From Polyangiaceae bacterium (GTDB taxonomy: Bacteria > Myxococcota_A > Polyangia > Polyangiales > Polyangiaceae), in NCBI GenBank assembly GCA_013361525.1, contig JABFXY010000145.1, positions 1 to 64,000 of the forward strand: a stretch of 64,000 bases of DNA. Reading direction: 5' to 3'. Below, piece after piece: positions 34,852 to 43,793 of the stretch; the stretch's first letter is position 1, and every line of letters starts with the position of its first letter. The translations under genes were made by a program, and so were the position numbers. The notes beneath the pieces were generated by a model. It saw only the letters and a list, made by a program, of their open reading frames with translations, searched no databases and had not been told where the DNA came from.

Positions 34852-36186
34852 TCACTTCGTCGGTGATGACGCGCTCGCGCTGGAAGGCGCGGCGCTTGGC
34901 GTCGTCGAAGGATGCGGATGGGGCGCGCTCGTCGACGCAGAAGGCTTCGTGGAAGCGCTGATGCTCGCAGAAGGCGTCGGTGCGGGTGCGGAGCTCGCGG
35001 TGGATGACGCGCTGTGCGATCGCGGAGGCTTTCGCGGTGGCTTCGCGGTGGCGATCGCCGAAGGCAACCCTGCCGACGTGTCGACTTCGGCCTCCGCTTC
35101 GGCCGTCGGCGCGCTCGGGTCTTGCGTCGCCGCAGATGCGACCGGCGACTGCGCGTCGGATCGAAGGACCATGCGCGTGAGCAGGCCGATCACCGCGAGC
35201 GCGCCGAGACCGGCTGCGAGAAACTTCCAACCGCGGCGGTCCGGCGGTGCGCCGAACGTCGTCGAAAGACGGGCCGGGGGCATGATCGACTCCGTGGACT
35301 GCGCATCGGCAGCGTCGGGCGAAGGTGCGGAGATGCTCGATCGCGACAGGAGCGCGTCCATCACCTTCGTGCCGAGGATCTTGCACGATTCGAACCTCGC
35401 AGTGGGATCGCGCGCCATGCCGCGCGCGAGGATCGCGTCGAGCTCCGAAGGATATCGCAGCGACTCCGCGAAGGCCTCCGGCTCGTCGTTCATGATCTTC
35501 GAGGCGACCGACAAGGCGTCGTCGCCGGGGAACGCGCGCGAACCGCGGATGGCTTCGTACATCGTCGTCGCGAGCGAGAACTGATCGCTCTCGGGCGAGA
35601 ACCGGCCGTCACGGAATGTCTCGGGCGCGCTGTAGGCCGGCGTGCCGAGCAAACCACCCGCATGCGTGAGCGTCGAGTCGGGAACGCGCGCGATGCCGAA
35701 GTCGGTCAGCTTTGCGCCCGTCGGGGACAAGATGATGTTCTCGGGCTTCACGTCGCGGTGGAGGACGCCGCGCTCGTGCGCGAACGTCAGCGCTGCGCCG
35801 ATTTCGCGGGCGATCCGCGCGGCCTGGCGCGCCGAGAGGCGGCCCTCGGTGAGGCGCTGTTTGAGCGTCGGCCCTTCGATGTATTCGAACACGAGGTAGA
35901 GCCCGAGGACGTCGTCCTCGCCCATGTCGTGGATGACGACGAGGTTCGGGTGGGTCACGCGCGCGGCGGCCCGCGCCTCGTGCCGCATTCGAACGATGAG
36001 CGCGTCGCGGACGTCAGCCGCGATCGCGAGGTCGTCGCGCAGGAGCTTCACCGCGACGTGCCGGCCGAGGACCGGGTCTCGCGCGAGCAACACGCGGCCC
36101 ATCGCGCCGATTCCGAGCTGCCGCACGACCTCGTAGCGCCCAACCGCGTTCGGAAGCTCGCGGCTGGAAGCGATCGAAGGGGGCAC
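34852..36186 (-). CDS. Membrane-anchored eukaryote-like Ser/Thr protein kinase upstream of pdhABC
   Basis: 444 residues from GTG 36186. Kinase domain about 18-275: GIGAMGRVLLA, Lys47 in VAVKLLR, HRDVKPENII, DFGIARV and the activation-segment LTHAGGLLGTPAYSAPE. One membrane helix (about 325-345) is followed by an exported Ala/Ser/Pro/Thr-rich tail. The two Cys-rich lipoprotein genes lie directly upstream, 35 nt away, and pdhA directly downstream, so all may share a transcript. Confidence 0.92.
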   Translation of the reverse strand: MPPSIASSRELPNAVGRYEVVRQLGIGAMGRVLLARDPVLGRHVAVKLLRDDLAIAADVRDALIVRMRHEARAAARVTHPNLVVIHDMGEDDVLGLYLVFEYIEGPTLKQRLTEGRLSARQAARIAREIGAALTFAHERGVLHRDVKPENIILSPTGAKLTDFGIARVPDSTLTHAGGLLGTPAYSAPETFRDGRFSPESDQFSLATTMYEAIRGSRAFPGDDALSVASKIMNDEPEAFAESLRYPSELDAILARGMARDPTARFESCKILGTKVMDALLSRSSISAPSPDAADAQSTESIMPPARLSTTFGAPPDRRGWKFLAAGLGALAVIGLLTRMVLRSDAQSPVASAATQDPSAPTAEAEAEVDTSAGLPSAIATAKPPRKPPRSHSASSTASSAPAPTPSASISASTKPSASTSAPHPHPSTTPSAAPSSASASSPTK

Positions 36187-36221
36187 GTTCCGGTTTTAGC
36201 AGCTGCCTGACAGGCTCGTCA

Positions 36222-36686
36222 TCACGTCGGGGTGGAGCAGGCCGGACAAGCGGCCTTTGCGCGCTCGGTCGCGCTCTTCAATCGCTCGTTCGCTGCGTTG
36301 CAGCGGTCGGCCGCGAGGGAGCAGACCTGCTTCGCGGAGCGCTGCATCGACGCGAGGGCCTTGCAGACGACGGAGCACCGGTCGGAGGTGTCGAGCGGCT
36401 CGCCGGACGCCTTCTTGTTGTCGATGGCCGACAGCAGCTCTTTTTCTGCGTCGTCGAGGGCTTTCTCCTCCGTCTCGATGTCCTTCGGGGCGCTCGTGAC
36501 GCTGGGATACGGCTGCATGGCCGCGTCGCTCGGAGGCGCCGACTCCGGGCTCATCTTCGCCGCCGTCTCCTGCTTGGCGGGCGCGCTGGCCGTCGACGCA
36601 CAGCCTTGCGCGAGCGCCACACCGGCGGCGAGCAGCACCGAGCAAGCAAGGATGGATCGCGTCGTCGAACGGGGGGTCTTCATCAT
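36222..36686 (-). CDS. Lipoprotein with six-cysteine helical domain (paralogue B)
   Basis: 154 residues. Signal peptide with lipobox ALAQGC (Cys29). After an acidic spacer, the C-terminal 55 residues carry C-x3-C-x12-C-x6-C-x17-C-x2-C, with a common core KALASMQRSAKQVC. The gene just upstream has the same pattern (ALASMRRAAERIC), so they are tandem paralogues. Start ATG 36686 (or 36683) overlaps the paralogue A stop. Likely periplasmic or outer-membrane. Function unknown. Confidence 0.8.
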   Translation of the reverse strand: MMKTPRSTTRSILACSVLLAAGVALAQGCASTASAPAKQETAAKMSPESAPPSDAAMQPYPSVTSAPKDIETEEKALDDAEKELLSAIDNKKASGEPLDTSDRCSVVCKALASMQRSAKQVCSLAADRCNAANERLKSATERAKAACPACSTPT

Positions 36687-37243
36687 TCCTCGCACTCCGT
36701 GCATCGGGTCCGGACTCGTTCCGCTGCACGCGTCACGCGCTCGCGGGCGGCGGCACATCGACTCTCCTCGAGGGCGCAGATGCGCTCTGCCGCGCGTCGC
36801 ATGGACGCCAGCGCGTCGCACGCCGATTCGCACGTGCTCCCGGTGGCGAGGCCCATGCTGCCGGGCGGCGGGGGAGGCTTCGCGCCTCGCGGCTCCTCCG
36901 GGGCAGCCGGCTCGGCGGTCGTGCCGCCTTGCGCGCCTGCGAGCGGCGTCCCGCCCAACATTGCGTCGAGCGATGCCTCGGCGCGGGAGAGATCGTCTTC
37001 GGCGCCCGAGAGCGAGGTCACGCTCGTCGTCGGCTCCGCCGATTCTTTGGCGGCGCCGCCGCAACCTGCGGCGATCCCGCCGAGCCCCGCGAGGAAAAAC
37101 GCCGCGCCAAACAGGACGAGCGCGCGACGGCGGAAAACATCGACGATGGGCTCCGTACGACGAGGCGGGCAAGCGGCGCGGTTCGACACGATCGACGGAA
37201 ACTCCTCGGTTGCTCGACGCTTCGCGGGCACGTTCCGGCTCAC
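36683..37243 (-). CDS. Lipoprotein with six-cysteine helical domain (paralogue A)
   Basis: 186 residues if ATG 37243 is the start. A hydrophobic stretch ends in GGIAAGC (lipobox, Cys61), which leaves about 40 residues before it. GTG at codon 19 would give a more normal signal peptide. The mature part has an acidic Leu/Ala region, a Pro-rich linker, and a C-terminal six-Cys domain with the same spacing as paralogue B. It shares a transcript with paralogue B and the kinase. Confidence 0.75.
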   Translation of the reverse strand: MSRNVPAKRRATEEFPSIVSNRAACPPRRTEPIVDVFRRRALVLFGAAFFLAGLGGIAAGCGGAAKESAEPTTSVTSLSGAEDDLSRAEASLDAMLGGTPLAGAQGGTTAEPAAPEEPRGAKPPPPPGSMGLATGSTCESACDALASMRRAAERICALEESRCAAARERVTRAAERVRTRCTECEE

Positions 37244-37394
37244 GGTCGCCTCCGAGCGCCCGCCCGCGGGAGCACGAAATAGACGTGGGCTACCGAGAGC
37301 TTCACGAGGGGGGCGAGGCGGATCTCCACGTCCAAAGAACGTGCGTAGAGGCGAGGTTCTTACGGCTCGACGAGCTCTCGGTTCGCCGGGGGAT

Positions 37395-37425
37395 CAGGTC
37401 CGCACGGTGCGGGCCGCCGGACCTG
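37395..37425. promoter_or_regulatory. Inverted repeat CAGGTCCG-N15-CGGACCTG
   Basis: Exact 8-bp arms at 37395-37402 and 37418-37425 in the divergent region between the lipoprotein A gene and the M48 gene. It could be an operator or a leader hairpin for the M48 gene, whose start is about 60 bp away. Confidence 0.35.
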
Positions 37426-37482
37426 GCCGTCGTGCGCACGCGCTCACAATAAAACCGACGGCGACTGATCGAATCGGTGGGT

Positions 37483-38577
37483 ATGATGCGTCCAAACGGC
37501 ATGCGTAAGCTCGGTGCATTGGTTCTGACCCTGGTGATTGCAGTCGGTGCGGGAGCTTGCCAGCGCTCGCGCAAACCACCCCGCAACCCCAATGGTCCCT
37601 ACGGCGGACAATGGCAGGGGCAGGGCTCGACGTGGGGGCAGCAACCGCCTCCCGGTCAGCCGCAGCCGGGCCAGCCGGGATGGGGTCAGCCGGGCCAGCC
37701 TCAACCGGGCCAGCCTCAACCGGGCCAGCCGGGGCAGCCGCCGCCCAACACGATGCCGGTCACCAACGACCCGGTGAACAACGTCGACATCGGCACGCTG
37801 CGAGCGCGCGCCGGCTCGGTTCTCACCGAGCTCAAAGCCGCCCTCAAGGATTCGGACCGCAACAAGGTGCAGTCGATCCCCTTGTTCGCGGATCCGACGA
37901 CCGGCGAGGTGAACGCGTTCGCCGCTTGCGACGACCAAGGTCAGGCGCTGATGGCCGTGAGCGACGGCCTCCTCGAGGTGATGGCGTTCTCGGCGCGCGC
38001 GAAGGCGAACGACGAGCTGTTCCAGACGCGCAAGCTCGACCAGTACTTGAACCTGGTCGCCGACAACTACAAGCCGAAGAAGCCGCTGCCGCGCCCCGCG
38101 AACTTCATCGACCCGCAACAAGACAACGATCCGCGCAAGGTCGCGCGCCAGAACGAGCTGATGGATGAGCAGCTCGCGTTCGTCATGGGTCACGAGCTCG
38201 CGCATCACTACCTCGGTCACACGGGCTGCGCGAACGGCGGGGGCAGCCGCGGCGTCAACGCGGGCGACTTCGGACGTCTTTTGACGCGCGCTTTGCCCGG
38301 TTTGAACCAACAAGCCGAGGTCGGAGCAGACGTCTCCGGCACGAACAACCTGCTCGCAGCCGGGGCACGTCGCAACGGCGTGAAGTGGAACGAGGAGGGC
38401 GCGCTCCTTTCGCTCAACTTCTTCGCGGCGCTCGATCGCCTGTCGCCGGAGTCGATCCTCTTCGCCTTCGAGTCGTCGCATCCGCCGCCGCAGCTGCGCA
38501 TGCCGATCGTTCAGCAGACGGCGAACACGTTCCGCATGACCGGCGGCAACCCGTTCCCGATCCCGTTTACGTTCTGA
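37483..38577 (+). CDS. M48-type metalloprotease lipoprotein
   Basis: About 364 residues from ATG 37483. Lipobox GAGACQ (Cys26). A GQPQP-type repeat region (about 40-85) separates the anchor from the domain. The zinc site is GHELAHHYLGH, with the third ligand in EVGADVSG, the order of M48 peptidases. DNA coding for the repeats contains a perfect 15-bp tandem duplication. ATG 37501 would also give a good signal peptide. Probably a periplasmic quality-control protease. Confidence 0.88.
   Translation: MMRPNGMRKLGALVLTLVIAVGAGACQRSRKPPRNPNGPYGGQWQGQGSTWGQQPPPGQPQPGQPGWGQPGQPQPGQPQPGQPGQPPPNTMPVTNDPVNNVDIGTLRARAGSVLTELKAALKDSDRNKVQSIPLFADPTTGEVNAFAACDDQGQALMAVSDGLLEVMAFSARAKANDELFQTRKLDQYLNLVADNYKPKKPLPRPANFIDPQQDNDPRKVARQNELMDEQLAFVMGHELAHHYLGHTGCANGGGSRGVNAGDFGRLLTRALPGLNQQAEVGADVSGTNNLLAAGARRNGVKWNEEGALLSLNFFAALDRLSPESILFAFESSHPPPQLRMPIVQQTANTFRMTGGNPFPIPFTF
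37692..37721 (+). repeat. 15-bp tandem repeat inside the M48 gene
   Basis: GGGCCAGCCTCAACC occurs twice back to back (37692-37706, 37707-37721) and is followed by a partial third copy. It codes for Gly-Gln-Pro-Gln-Pro. Length could vary by slippage. Confidence 0.75.
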
Positions 38578-38587
38578 GCAGCGAAGA

Positions 38588-40297
38588 TCAGCGACCGTGT
38601 CCTGCCGATGCACGAGGCGGGCGCGCCGTCGCGATCAGCGCGATGCCGATTGCGGCCAGGCCGGCGGCGAGCACCATCGGCGACACCATGAAGACCAGCG
38701 CGCTCGCGACCGGCGGTCCGAGCGCGCTCGGCGACGCTCCGACCATCGACCAGAACGGGATCATCGCGGCAAACGCCGCGAGGCTCGTGAACAGCGCGTC
38801 GCGAACGCCCCATCGAAGGCGCCATGCGGCGAAGAGCATGATCGCGAGCGCGACGCCGGCGGCCTTTCCGGCGTCGATCATGAAGTCTTCGGTCTGGCGC
38901 ATCGTGCTCAGCGTGGGCCGGTAGCCGAGCGCGAAGAGCGTCGCCGCATAGGTGACCGCGAGGAGGAGCGGCGCGAGGTAACCTGAGCGCGATCGCGGTC
39001 GCGCGAAACCGCCTGCCTGCGAGAGGGCCAGAAACAGCGCGCCTACGCTCGTCCCGGCGGCAGCGCGCTTCAGAGCGTCGTCGGCCTCGCGATCGGAGGC
39101 ACCTGCGTCGCGCTGGACGGCGAGCGTTCCGAGCAGTGCAATGGCGTCCGCGGCACCGGCGCCGCGATGGAGCGCTGCGCGCGCCGCTTCGACGTCGGCG
39201 CAGCTCGCCGTGGGATGAACGGTGCATCCGAAGCGCGAAGCTTGATCGAACGGCTCGGCCGCAAGCTCGGCCGCGCGCGCCTCGTCGAGATCGAACACGT
39301 CCAGCATCGGCGCGCCGAGGTTCGACGACGGCGTGCGCGCGCCGAGGGCGACGGTGATCGTCGAAGCAACGTCACGCATGGGTCGCGCGGGCAGCTCGAC
39401 GCCGCGCCGAACGCCGCGCCCCCACGCAGCGAAGAACGCGTCGTCCACGTCCGGCTCGGCACCGCCGTGGCCGCCCGCCGTGCGGTGCGCGTGATCGGAA
39501 GCGACGAAGAGCAGATCCTCCGCGGGATCGAGCTCGCGCATCACGCGCTGGACGTAGTGGCCCGCGTCGCGTGCCGCCTTGGCGTAACGCTCCGAGCGCG
39601 CGCCCTCGCGATGGCCGGCCTCGTCGACGTCACCGAAGTAGATGAGCTCGAGGAGCGTCGCGGTGCCGGGCCGCGCGGTTGGTGTGGGCCGCGCGCGATC
39701 GACCTCCCAATCGAACACCACCTGCAACCTGCCGCGCTTGACGTCGGCTTGGCGAGGTGCCCGCGCGAGCGCGTCGAACTCGGCGTAGGTGCGGCTCCGG
39801 ACGCGGACGAACACGCCGGCATCCCAGGCAGCGTGCGCGACATCGTCGATGCCCGGCACGCCCGTCTCGACGCCGTTGAGGCGCACGCCGCTCTCGCGGG
39901 GCGACAGGCCCGTCATCATCGCCGTGATGTTCGGTCCCGTGTACGTCGGGTAGTGCGCGACGAGCTGTCGGAACGCACCCTCGTCACGCAGCGGAGCGAG
40001 CTCCTCGATGGCCCGCGCGTGCTCGAAGGAAAGGCCGTCGACCACGACGAACGTCACGCGACGCGCGAGCGCCGGCTGGCGCGGTGTGTCGGACGGCGCG
40101 TGCACGACGCCCTCGAGGATCGTGTGCGGGGTGTTCCAGGCGGGCAACACCACGCGCATCACCCAGAATGTCGCGGCGGCGGACGTCGACGCCGCGACGA
40201 GCGCGACCGGGGCGAGCACCCGCGCGAACGACGCCGCTCCGCCGGAACGCGGGCTCGCGCGGCGGGCGCTGCTTCGAGCGCTTCGTTCCGCTGCCAC
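38588..40297 (-). CDS. Membrane protein with alkaline-phosphatase-superfamily (phosphodiesterase-like) domain
   Basis: 569 residues from GTG 40297. N-terminal membrane helix, then an exported hydrolase domain. Metal-binding motifs are VVVDGLSFEHA (Asp), YTGPNITAMMTGLSP (Thr nucleophile region), GDVDEAGHREG and ASDHAHRTAGGHGG. These match the nucleotide-pyrophosphatase/phosphotransferase branch. About five C-terminal hydrophobic segments follow, as in GPI-anchor ethanolamine-phosphate transferases. It starts 10 nt after the PP2C gene. Substrate unknown. Confidence 0.83.
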   Translation of the reverse strand: MAAERSARSSARRASPRSGGAASFARVLAPVALVAASTSAAATFWVMRVVLPAWNTPHTILEGVVHAPSDTPRQPALARRVTFVVVDGLSFEHARAIEELAPLRDEGAFRQLVAHYPTYTGPNITAMMTGLSPRESGVRLNGVETGVPGIDDVAHAAWDAGVFVRVRSRTYAEFDALARAPRQADVKRGRLQVVFDWEVDRARPTPTARPGTATLLELIYFGDVDEAGHREGARSERYAKAARDAGHYVQRVMRELDPAEDLLFVASDHAHRTAGGHGGAEPDVDDAFFAAWGRGVRRGVELPARPMRDVASTITVALGARTPSSNLGAPMLDVFDLDEARAAELAAEPFDQASRFGCTVHPTASCADVEAARAALHRGAGAADAIALLGTLAVQRDAGASDREADDALKRAAAGTSVGALFLALSQAGGFARPRSRSGYLAPLLLAVTYAATLFALGYRPTLSTMRQTEDFMIDAGKAAGVALAIMLFAAWRLRWGVRDALFTSLAAFAAMIPFWSMVGASPSALGPPVASALVFMVSPMVLAAGLAAIGIALIATARPPRASAGHGR

Positions 40298-40307
40298 CCG
40301 TCACCCG

Positions 40308-41411
40308 TCAGGGGTGGGCGCGCGTTTCGATCGAGGCACCACACTCCGTGCAGAATGCGTTGTCGGGCTCGACCGAAGCGGCACAGCGCGGGCACCGAAC
40401 GAGTGTTGGCCGCGCGCGCTGCTCCGTCGCGACCGCTTCGATCTCGTCGGTGTTCATGCGGCGCATCGCGCCGGCCTCGACCTCGGGCCCGCTTCCGGCG
40501 ACATCGGCGTCGTCGTCCTCGTCGTCACCTTCGCCGACCTCGTCCATCTCTTCGATTCGGATCAGGAGCGCGGTGATGTTGTCGTTGCCGCCGGCTTCGT
40601 TGGCGAGCGACACGAGCGTCTCGCATGCCTCGCGCAGATCGCTGCCTTCGATCGCGTACGCGGCGCCGAGCACGCGGCCGATCTCCTCCTCGGTCACCAT
40701 GCCGGAGAGGCCGTCGCTGCAGAGGAGATAGATGTCGCCGACGGTCATGTCGTCGGTGCGGATGTCGACCTTCACGTCTTCGCGCATACCGAGCGCGCGC
40801 GTGATGATGTTCTTCGGCAAGCGCGCGAGCTCTTCGGGTGTGAGGTCGGGCTTCAGCGCGAGAGCGTCGTTGATCAGCGAGTGGTCGTGGGTGAGCTGCA
40901 CCAGATCACCCTCGCGGTAGCGGTAGCAGCGGCTGTCGCCGACGTGCCCGACATGCATCACACCGCGCTCACGCGCGATGTGCGCGGCGACGACCGTCGA
41001 GCCCATGCCGTGGTGTTGGCGGTAGGTCGACGAGATCTCGAACACGTCGCGGTTCGCCTTGCGGATCCCGGCGGCGAGTCGACGCGCTTCGTACGGAAGC
41101 TCGGTGTAGCCCTCGGAAAGAGGGCCCTCGGGAAGATCGCCGTCGACGGTCGCTTCGTAGAAGTTGCGAAGGCTCACGGTGGCGAGCTTGCTCGCAACGT
41201 CGCCCGCGTTGTGCCCGCCCATTCCGTCCGCGACGACGAACAGATCGAGCTCCGGCCGCAGCAGGACGTGATCTTCGTTGTGCTTGCGCTGACGGCCGAT
41301 GTCCGTCACGCCTACGGCCTCGAAACGAATGTTTCGACGGCGTGCGCGGGCGCGCGGGGCGCGAGCGTCCTTCCCGTGGTCGGGTTTGAGCCCCCTATGG
41401 GGAGTCGCCAT
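40308..41411 (-). CDS. PP2C-family Ser/Thr phosphatase with C-terminal zinc ribbon
   Basis: 367 residues from ATG 41411. PP2C motifs in order: NEDHVL, VVADGMGGHNAGD, GSTVVAAHI, GHVGDSRCYRY, LCSDGLSGMV and GGNDNIT. The metal-binding Asp residues are all present, so activity is expected. An acidic linker leads to a C-terminal zinc ribbon (CPRC...CTEC), unusual for PP2C. It could dephosphorylate targets of the three kinases encoded in the window. Predicted cytosolic. Confidence 0.93.
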   Translation of the reverse strand: MATPHRGLKPDHGKDARAPRARARRRNIRFEAVGVTDIGRQRKHNEDHVLLRPELDLFVVADGMGGHNAGDVASKLATVSLRNFYEATVDGDLPEGPLSEGYTELPYEARRLAAGIRKANRDVFEISSTYRQHHGMGSTVVAAHIARERGVMHVGHVGDSRCYRYREGDLVQLTHDHSLINDALALKPDLTPEELARLPKNIITRALGMREDVKVDIRTDDMTVGDIYLLCSDGLSGMVTEEEIGRVLGAAYAIEGSDLREACETLVSLANEAGGNDNITALLIRIEEMDEVGEGDDEDDDADVAGSGPEVEAGAMRRMNTDEIEAVATEQRARPTLVRCPRCAASVEPDNAFCTECGASIETRAHP

Positions 41412-41479
41412 GCGTGCCGCATTATATCGGAGCCGTGTTGCCCGGTAACGCGAACGGCGAATTTTCCCTCCGCCACCCC

Positions 41480-41504
41480 GGGGGCGGGTCGCGGGGAGGG
41501 GGGG
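41480..41504 (+). other. Candidate G-quadruplex motif upstream of the PP2C gene
   Basis: G-runs of 5, 3, 4 and 7 with spacers of 1, 4 and 1 nt at 41480-41504. It meets the usual four-run, short-loop definition. It lies 69-93 bp upstream of the PP2C start, on the template strand, and also just 3' of the barrel gene. Confidence 0.5.
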
Positions 41505-41619
41505 CCCGAAGGCCGCAGAGGGCGGCGCCAGGAGCGAAAAGGCCTTCGATCCAGCTGGACGCGCCCGCCGCGCACCCCAAAGCCGTCGCGCAGAGGGCGC
41601 GGCAGAAATAAGCGGCGGC

Positions 41620-42411
41620 TCAGAATCGAGGAACGTCGGACCAAGCAGTCTTGGCGGGGGGGGTCGCGGGGGTGGCCGGACCGGATGTCTCGAGCCACTG
41701 GACCGGATCGAGCTCGAGCTCGAGCCCCAGCAAGAAGAAACCGTAAATGCGGGTGCCGGTCGTCGAGCCGTCGGGCCAGGCGACGAACGTGCCCATGTCC
41801 GCCTCGAACCAGGGCCCGAACCCAAACCCCGGGACCGGGAAGAAATCCGCGCCGAGGCTCAGCTGGGCGATGTCGACGCCGTGGTACCGGCCATTGGCGA
41901 TCGCGAGGACGCGCGCCGTCTCGTCTTCGCCGTGCTCGAGCTCGAAGGTGCGGTAGCCGCTACCCAAGCGGATCCACGGGTCGAACGAGGCACCCTGCGT
42001 GAGGTGATAGGTGAACCCGATGCTCGCAGCCGCGACGTTGCTCGAGCAGCTTTCGCATTCGCCCGGCCCGGCGAGTAGACCGTACGAGCCGCGCAGATCG
42101 ACCTCGGCGTGGCGCGAGATGCCGAAGCCGATGGCACCGCCCGCGGTGAACCCATACGACGCGATGTCGCGGATCGACGAACCGGGTGCGACGCTGCCCA
42201 CGGGGAAGATCGCGCTCGAGACACCGTCGATATAAACGTGCCCGGTGCGGAAGTCCTCGGCGTAGGGCTTCGGACGGCCCTCACGCTCTTCCATTTCGTC
42301 GGCGCCCGGAAGTCCCGGAACCTGCGGCGGTGCCCCCTGCGCGTGCGCGAGGCTTGGTGCCATCACCGACGTGGCGAGCAGCGCTGCAACGACGAACAGC
42401 CTCGGGTGCAC
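41620..42411 (-). CDS. Predicted outer-membrane beta-barrel protein
   Basis: About 263 residues from GTG 42411. Signal peptide (LFVVAALLATSVMAPSLAHAQ). The mature part has alternating strands such as AEVDLRGSYGLLAG, AAASIGFTYHL and DPWIRLGSGYRTFELE, plus a C-terminal membrane-like strand. It resembles small OmpW/porin-like barrels, but I cannot name a family. It is divergent from the sigma-54 activator at 42524. Confidence 0.72.
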   Translation of the reverse strand: MHPRLFVVAALLATSVMAPSLAHAQGAPPQVPGLPGADEMEEREGRPKPYAEDFRTGHVYIDGVSSAIFPVGSVAPGSSIRDIASYGFTAGGAIGFGISRHAEVDLRGSYGLLAGPGECESCSSNVAAASIGFTYHLTQGASFDPWIRLGSGYRTFELEHGEDETARVLAIANGRYHGVDIAQLSLGADFFPVPGFGFGPWFEADMGTFVAWPDGSTTGTRIYGFFLLGLELELDPVQWLETSGPATPATPPAKTAWSDVPRF

Positions 42412-42523
42412 GCGCGGCTTATCGCCTCTCGTGCCCTTTCCGTCAACCACGGGGCTGTCTTCCTTCGCGCGCGTAAAAAAATCACGCAACTCGAGACGTC
42501 GGTCGTCGACAAACACGGTCGAG

Positions 42524-43789
42524 ATGACCACCACGGAAATGGCGACGGAAACGGTTCGGCTTGGGGAGCTCCTCGTTCGCGTCGTGACGAGAGAACAAGC
42601 AGCCGCGGGGGACGCGGCGAGAACGGCGGTGCTTCGACCGGGGCGGGCGCTGACGATCGGCAGCGCGAGCGACGTCGATTTGCCGCTCGCGGAGCCGACG
42701 GTGAGCGGAAGGCATGTGCGGCTCGAGCATCGGCTTTCGTGTGTCGTCGCCACGGATCTCGGCTCGAAGAACGGCACGCGGCTCTTCGGTCACGCCGTTG
42801 CGGAAGCCCGCGTCGGGCCCGGAGCGCAGCTCGGGATCGGCGCAGCTCGGGTCGAGGTGCTCTCGGCCGAGGCGGAGCGCCCCCGCGGCGAGGCGCTGCC
42901 GGGGATCGTCGGAACGTCACCGCCGATGATCGAGCTCGCGGCGCGCGTCCGGCGCTTCGCGACGCTCTCGGAGCCTGCACTGCTCCGCGGCGAGAGCGGA
43001 ACGGGAAAAGAGCTCGTCGCCCGCGCCCTCCATACGCTCGGGCCGCGCTCGAAGAAGCCGTTCGTGGCCATCAACGCCGCGAGCCTGTCGCGCGAGCTCG
43101 CCGAGAGCGAGCTGTTCGGTCACCGGCGCGGCGCGTTCACAGGGGCGATCGCCGACCGCAAAGGCGCGTTTCGTGAAGCGTGCGGCGGCACCTTGTTCAT
43201 CGACGAGGTCGCGCAGCTGGGGCCCGACGTGCAGGCGAAGCTTCTTCGCGCCGTCGAGCAACAACAGGTGCGGCCCCTCGGTTCCGACGTCGCGGTGCCC
43301 GTCGACGTTCGGCTCGTCGCAGCCACGTGCGAGCCCATCGAGGAATATGTCGCCATTCGCCGCTTTCGCGCCGATCTCTTTCAGCGCATCGCGGTCTGCG
43401 TGCTTCGCATCCCGTCGCTTCGTGACCGCATGTCCGACCTGCCTGCGCTCGCGTCGTGCTTGATGGAGACGTTCGGCGCGCGCGCGTCGCTGTTGCGACC
43501 GTGCGCGGTGCGCGCGCTCGGCACCGCGATGTTCACCGGCAACGTGCGAGAGCTGCGGAACGTGCTGCTTCAGGCGACGCTCATCGCGGGACCGGATGTC
43601 CCGATCGAAGAGCGACATGTTCTCACCGCGCTGCGCGAGCGCGGAGGGATCGCGCAGCGCCCGACGGCCGAGTCGGCGCGCGACGCCGTCGAGGGCGCGC
43701 GCGGCAACGTGAGCGCGGCTGCGCGAACGCTCGGCATTCCTCGCTCGACGCTGCGAGACCTTCTGGCCCGCGACTCGTTGCCGCGTTGA
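42524..43789 (+). CDS. FHA-domain sigma-54 activator with Fis-type HTH (second copy)
   Basis: About 421 residues from ATG 42524 (ATG 42539 also possible). FHA domain (about 30-110: TIGSASDVDLPLAEPTVSGR, SKNGTRLFG). AAA+ domain with GESGTGKE, RRGAFTGAIAD and GGTLFIDEVAQL, all intact. C-terminal HTH ARGNVSAAARTLGIPRSTLR. Same architecture as the protein at 24160 but clearly divergent in sequence. Probably reads out Ser/Thr kinase signals to RpoN promoters. Confidence 0.92.
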   Translation: MTTTEMATETVRLGELLVRVVTREQAAAGDAARTAVLRPGRALTIGSASDVDLPLAEPTVSGRHVRLEHRLSCVVATDLGSKNGTRLFGHAVAEARVGPGAQLGIGAARVEVLSAEAERPRGEALPGIVGTSPPMIELAARVRRFATLSEPALLRGESGTGKELVARALHTLGPRSKKPFVAINAASLSRELAESELFGHRRGAFTGAIADRKGAFREACGGTLFIDEVAQLGPDVQAKLLRAVEQQQVRPLGSDVAVPVDVRLVAATCEPIEEYVAIRRFRADLFQRIAVCVLRIPSLRDRMSDLPALASCLMETFGARASLLRPCAVRALGTAMFTGNVRELRNVLLQATLIAGPDVPIEERHVLTALRERGGIAQRPTAESARDAVEGARGNVSAAARTLGIPRSTLRDLLARDSLPR

Positions 43790-43793
43790 TCGC

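Noticed and set aside
41641..41680. Second G-quadruplex candidate inside the barrel gene
   Set aside because: Only two long G-runs are present; the others are pairs of G, below the usual threshold.
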